In this document: positions 61,931 through 64,000 of the stretch, piece by piece
How positions within the stretch are numbered: position 1 is the first letter of the stretch
How the letters are laid out: each line of letters opens with the position of its first letter
Origin: an uncultured Ruegeria sp.
Lineage (GTDB): Bacteria; Pseudomonadota; Alphaproteobacteria; Rhodobacterales; Rhodobacteraceae
DNA length: 64,000 nucleotides
Assembly (NCBI RefSeq): GCF_947497005.1
Contig: NZ_CANMFF010000004.1
Coordinates: 124,001-188,000 of the forward strand
Reading direction: 5' to 3'
The notes under the pieces: model-generated
What the model saw: only the letters and a program-made list of their open reading frames with translations
The model's database searches: none
What the model was told of the DNA's origin: nothing
Translations under genes and position numbers: made by a program

Positions 61931-63892
61931 GTGAAACAAACCATTGCAGATGCGCTTGCGCGCAAGGGCTATGATACTTTGACCCAAGTACAGCGTGCCG
62001 TTACCCAGCCCGAGCTGGAAGGGCGTGACATGCTGGTATCGGCCCAGACCGGATCAGGAAAAACCATTGGGTTTGGTTTGGCGGTGGCGCACAGAGTGCT
62101 GGGCGAGGAGGAAACCTTCGGGGCGTCGGGTGCGCCGTTAGCGTTGGTTGTTGCGCCGACGCGCGAGTTGGCTCTGCAGGTGAAGCGTGAACTTGGCTGG
62201 TTGTATGCCGGGGCAGGCGCGTTTCTGGCCTCATGCGTGGGCGGCATGGACATCCGGGACGAGCGTCGTGCGTTGGCGAGAGGTGCTCATATCGTTGTGG
62301 CCACCCCTGGGCGGCTGCGTGACCATATCATGCGGGGTTCAATTGATTTGACGGCCATCCGTGCCGTTGTTCTGGATGAAGCCGATGAAATGCTGGATCT
62401 GGGATTCCGCGAGGATCTTGAATTCATCCTTGATGAAACACCTGCCGAACGTCAGACACTGTTGTTTTCCGCCACGGTGCCCCGCGCCATTGCCAATCTG
62501 GCCACGCGGTATCAGCGCGACGCGGAACGTGTGAGCACCGTCAGCGAAAAGACCCAGCACGCGGATATCGAGTATCGCGCCATGACAGTGGGCCCCCGTG
62601 ATGGTGAAAACGCGATTATCAATGTTTTGCGGTATTACGAGGCCCCGAACGCCATTGTTTTCTGCAACACACGCGCAATGGTTTCGCGTCTGACCGCGCG
62701 GTTGTCGAACCGAGGATTTTCGGTTGTGGCCCTTTCTGGCGAATTGACCCAGAGCGAACGATCCAACGCGTTGCAGGCCATGCGCGATGGGCGGGCCCGG
62801 GTTTGCGTGGCAACCGATGTCGCGGCCCGTGGGATCGACCTGCCCAACCTTGATCTGGTGGTCCATGCCGAGTTGCCAAACAGCCATGAAACCCTGTTGC
62901 ACCGGTCTGGGCGTACGGGTCGCGCAGGTCGCAAGGGCGTCAGCGCGTTGGTCGTCGAGCCCTCATCGCGAAAAAAGGCAGAGCGCATTCTGAAATTCGC
63001 CAAGCTGACGGCTGAATGGGGAACGGCCCCTTCGGCTGATGAGGTGAACGAGCGCGATCAGGTGCGAATGTTCGCGTCGGAGGACTGGCAGGCTGAAGTC
63101 ACGGAAAGCGAAGGCCCGTCAGTTGAGAAACTGATGGCGAGTTTTACTCCGGAGCAGATCGCGGCGGCTTACCTTCGGCAATACAAACTGCGCCATTCCG
63201 CCCCGGAAGAGCTGGCATCTGTCGATCAGCGCGGCCCAAAACCACGTGCTGCTTTTGGTCCCAGCGTCTGGTTCTCTATATCCGAGGGACGCAATCAAAA
63301 CGCGTCTCCACGTCATATGCTGCCGATGATATGCAAGGCAGGCGATCTCACGAAGGACGACATCGGTGCCATCCGGATTGCTGATGACGTTACCTATGTC
63401 GAAATCCGAGAAAGCAGCGTCGACGGTTTTCTGACCGCCATCGGTTCAGACATGAAAATCGAAGGGTCCAAGGAACTTGTGCAATTGGACAAAGCGCCAG
63501 ACCTGTCGTCAACCGGACGACCGGAGTTAAATCGCAAGTTTAAAGGCAAGCCGCCAGGATATAAAAAGGATGCTGCTTCGGCTGAGCGGAAAGCGCCACG
63601 GCGCCAACCCAAGCCCGAGGCTCAGTCCGAAAAACCTGCGTATGCGACCGAACCCCACCTAACCTCAAACGACGATTCAAAAAGTAAGTTCAAAGCAACG
63701 GGTGCAAAACCGAAAACCCGCAAAACTCGCAGCGTTGCGGAAAAGAGCGCGCATTTCAAATCTGCCGGAGATGCCCCAAAAGGCCCGCCGCCGCCAAAGG
63801 GCAAGCCGAGCAGCAAGAAAAACCGTGCACGTACTGCGGCGGCAAAATCTGCAAAAGGTGGCAACGCTGTCCCCAAACGCCGGAAAACCTAG
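61931..63892 (+). CDS. DEAD-box RNA helicase with DbpA-type RNA-binding domain
   Basis: ATP-dependent RNA helicase of 653 residues. Motifs in order: Q-motif region YDTLTQVQRAV, AQTGSGKT near residue 37, PTRELALQVK near residue 75, GG/TPGRLRDH near residue 122, DEADEMLDLGF near residue 150, SATVPRAI near residue 180, VATDVAARGIDLPNLD near residue 293 and HRSGRTGRAGRKG near residue 320. A DbpA-like fold follows (VWFSISEGRNQNASPRHMLP, MICKAGDLTKDDIGAIRI, residues 438-480), then a long Lys/Pro/Ala-rich tail (about 520-653). It probably acts in ribosome assembly or cold adaptation. It starts with GTG and a weak ribosome site. Confidence 0.93.
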   Translation: MKQTIADALARKGYDTLTQVQRAVTQPELEGRDMLVSAQTGSGKTIGFGLAVAHRVLGEEETFGASGAPLALVVAPTRELALQVKRELGWLYAGAGAFLASCVGGMDIRDERRALARGAHIVVATPGRLRDHIMRGSIDLTAIRAVVLDEADEMLDLGFREDLEFILDETPAERQTLLFSATVPRAIANLATRYQRDAERVSTVSEKTQHADIEYRAMTVGPRDGENAIINVLRYYEAPNAIVFCNTRAMVSRLTARLSNRGFSVVALSGELTQSERSNALQAMRDGRARVCVATDVAARGIDLPNLDLVVHAELPNSHETLLHRSGRTGRAGRKGVSALVVEPSSRKKAERILKFAKLTAEWGTAPSADEVNERDQVRMFASEDWQAEVTESEGPSVEKLMASFTPEQIAAAYLRQYKLRHSAPEELASVDQRGPKPRAAFGPSVWFSISEGRNQNASPRHMLPMICKAGDLTKDDIGAIRIADDVTYVEIRESSVDGFLTAIGSDMKIEGSKELVQLDKAPDLSSTGRPELNRKFKGKPPGYKKDAASAERKAPRRQPKPEAQSEKPAYATEPHLTSNDDSKSKFKATGAKPKTRKTRSVAEKSAHFKSAGDAPKGPPPPKGKPSSKKNRARTAAAKSAKGGNAVPKRRKT

Positions 63893-64000
63893 CCACCGGT
63901 CTATTGATTTGCGACTTGGTCAAAGCCTGTGCTCTGGGCTGCGGCAAACGGCTATCTGCCTGAGGTGCTCTCTCTCTCTCGGATGAGGCAGCAAATTACC

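Noticed and set aside
1..64000. tRNA, rRNA, CRISPR array, prophage or replication origin
   Set aside because: No cloverleaf, rRNA-like block, regularly spaced repeat, phage structural gene or DnaA-box cluster was noticed when reading both strands.

Overview
The window looks like a chromosomal segment of a marine Roseobacter-group alphaproteobacterium (Rhodobacteraceae). This rests on gene content and protein style: TRAP and ABC uptake systems with private regulators, MocD/MocE-like proteins, methionine gamma-lyase beside an AceE-type E1, MatB and a DbpA-domain helicase. No rRNA, tRNA or CRISPR array was seen. Almost everything is catabolic and arranged as small operons with their own GntR, LacI, LysR or Lrp regulator.

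Layout. (1) 1-8.9 kb: the end of a sugar/cyclitol ABC transporter (the ATPase gene is cut by the window edge), two Gfo/Idh/MocA dehydrogenases, a convergent LacI regulator, then a MocD-like desaturase/oxygenase, a MocE-like Rieske ferredoxin and a mutarotase-like protein. Together they suggest use of an O-methylated cyclitol or sugar. (2) 8.9-14 kb: a decay zone with an IS6-family remnant fused to a truncated adenylate kinase gene, a frameshifted uspA, an intact malonyl-CoA synthetase gene (matB) and an IS3-family element with a broken orfA just upstream of matB. (3) 14-21.3 kb: an outer-membrane protein, a GntR/FCD regulator and a divergent five-gene Liv-type ABC transporter ending in a hydantoin/Asp-Glu racemase-like gene. 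(4) 21.4-36.3 kb: the most unusual part, a GntR-controlled cluster with a TRAP transporter, three Gfo/Idh/MocA dehydrogenases, a QuiC-like DSD-HPPD fusion whose DSD metal site is lost, a citryl-CoA-lyase-like enzyme, a cupin-like protein, a TIM-barrel isomerase, an acylating aldehyde dehydrogenase and a ThDP enzyme. A 17-bp perfect palindrome occurs in front of both the TRAP operon and the isomerase operon and defines a probable regulon.

(5) 36.8-40.4 kb: aspartate 4-decarboxylase facing an AspT-type aspartate/alanine antiporter. (6) 41.2-44.6 kb: a DUF2189 membrane protein, and a GcvA-like LysR divergent from an SHMT-like PLP enzyme. (7) 45-51.7 kb: an operon of aminotransferase, glutaryl-CoA dehydrogenase, fused alpha-beta 2-oxoacid dehydrogenase E1 and malonyltransferase-like protein, with a divergent LysR. 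The gene order fits 2-aminoadipate to 2-oxoadipate to glutaryl-CoA to crotonyl-CoA. (8) 51.9-55.9 kb: a LysR divergent from a 3-hydroxyisobutyrate-dehydrogenase-like protein, a PanB-like protein lacking the canonical Lys/Glu pair, and a sterol-desaturase-family hydroxylase. (9) 56-64 kb: an OYE-family oxidoreductase, an Lrp regulator with a 7-7 bp inverted repeat upstream of methionine gamma-lyase and an AceE-like E1 (methionine to 2-oxobutyrate to propionyl-CoA), and a DEAD-box RNA helicase.

All functions are read from protein motifs, recalled family features and gene context. No database search was run. Substrates of the catabolic clusters are inferences.
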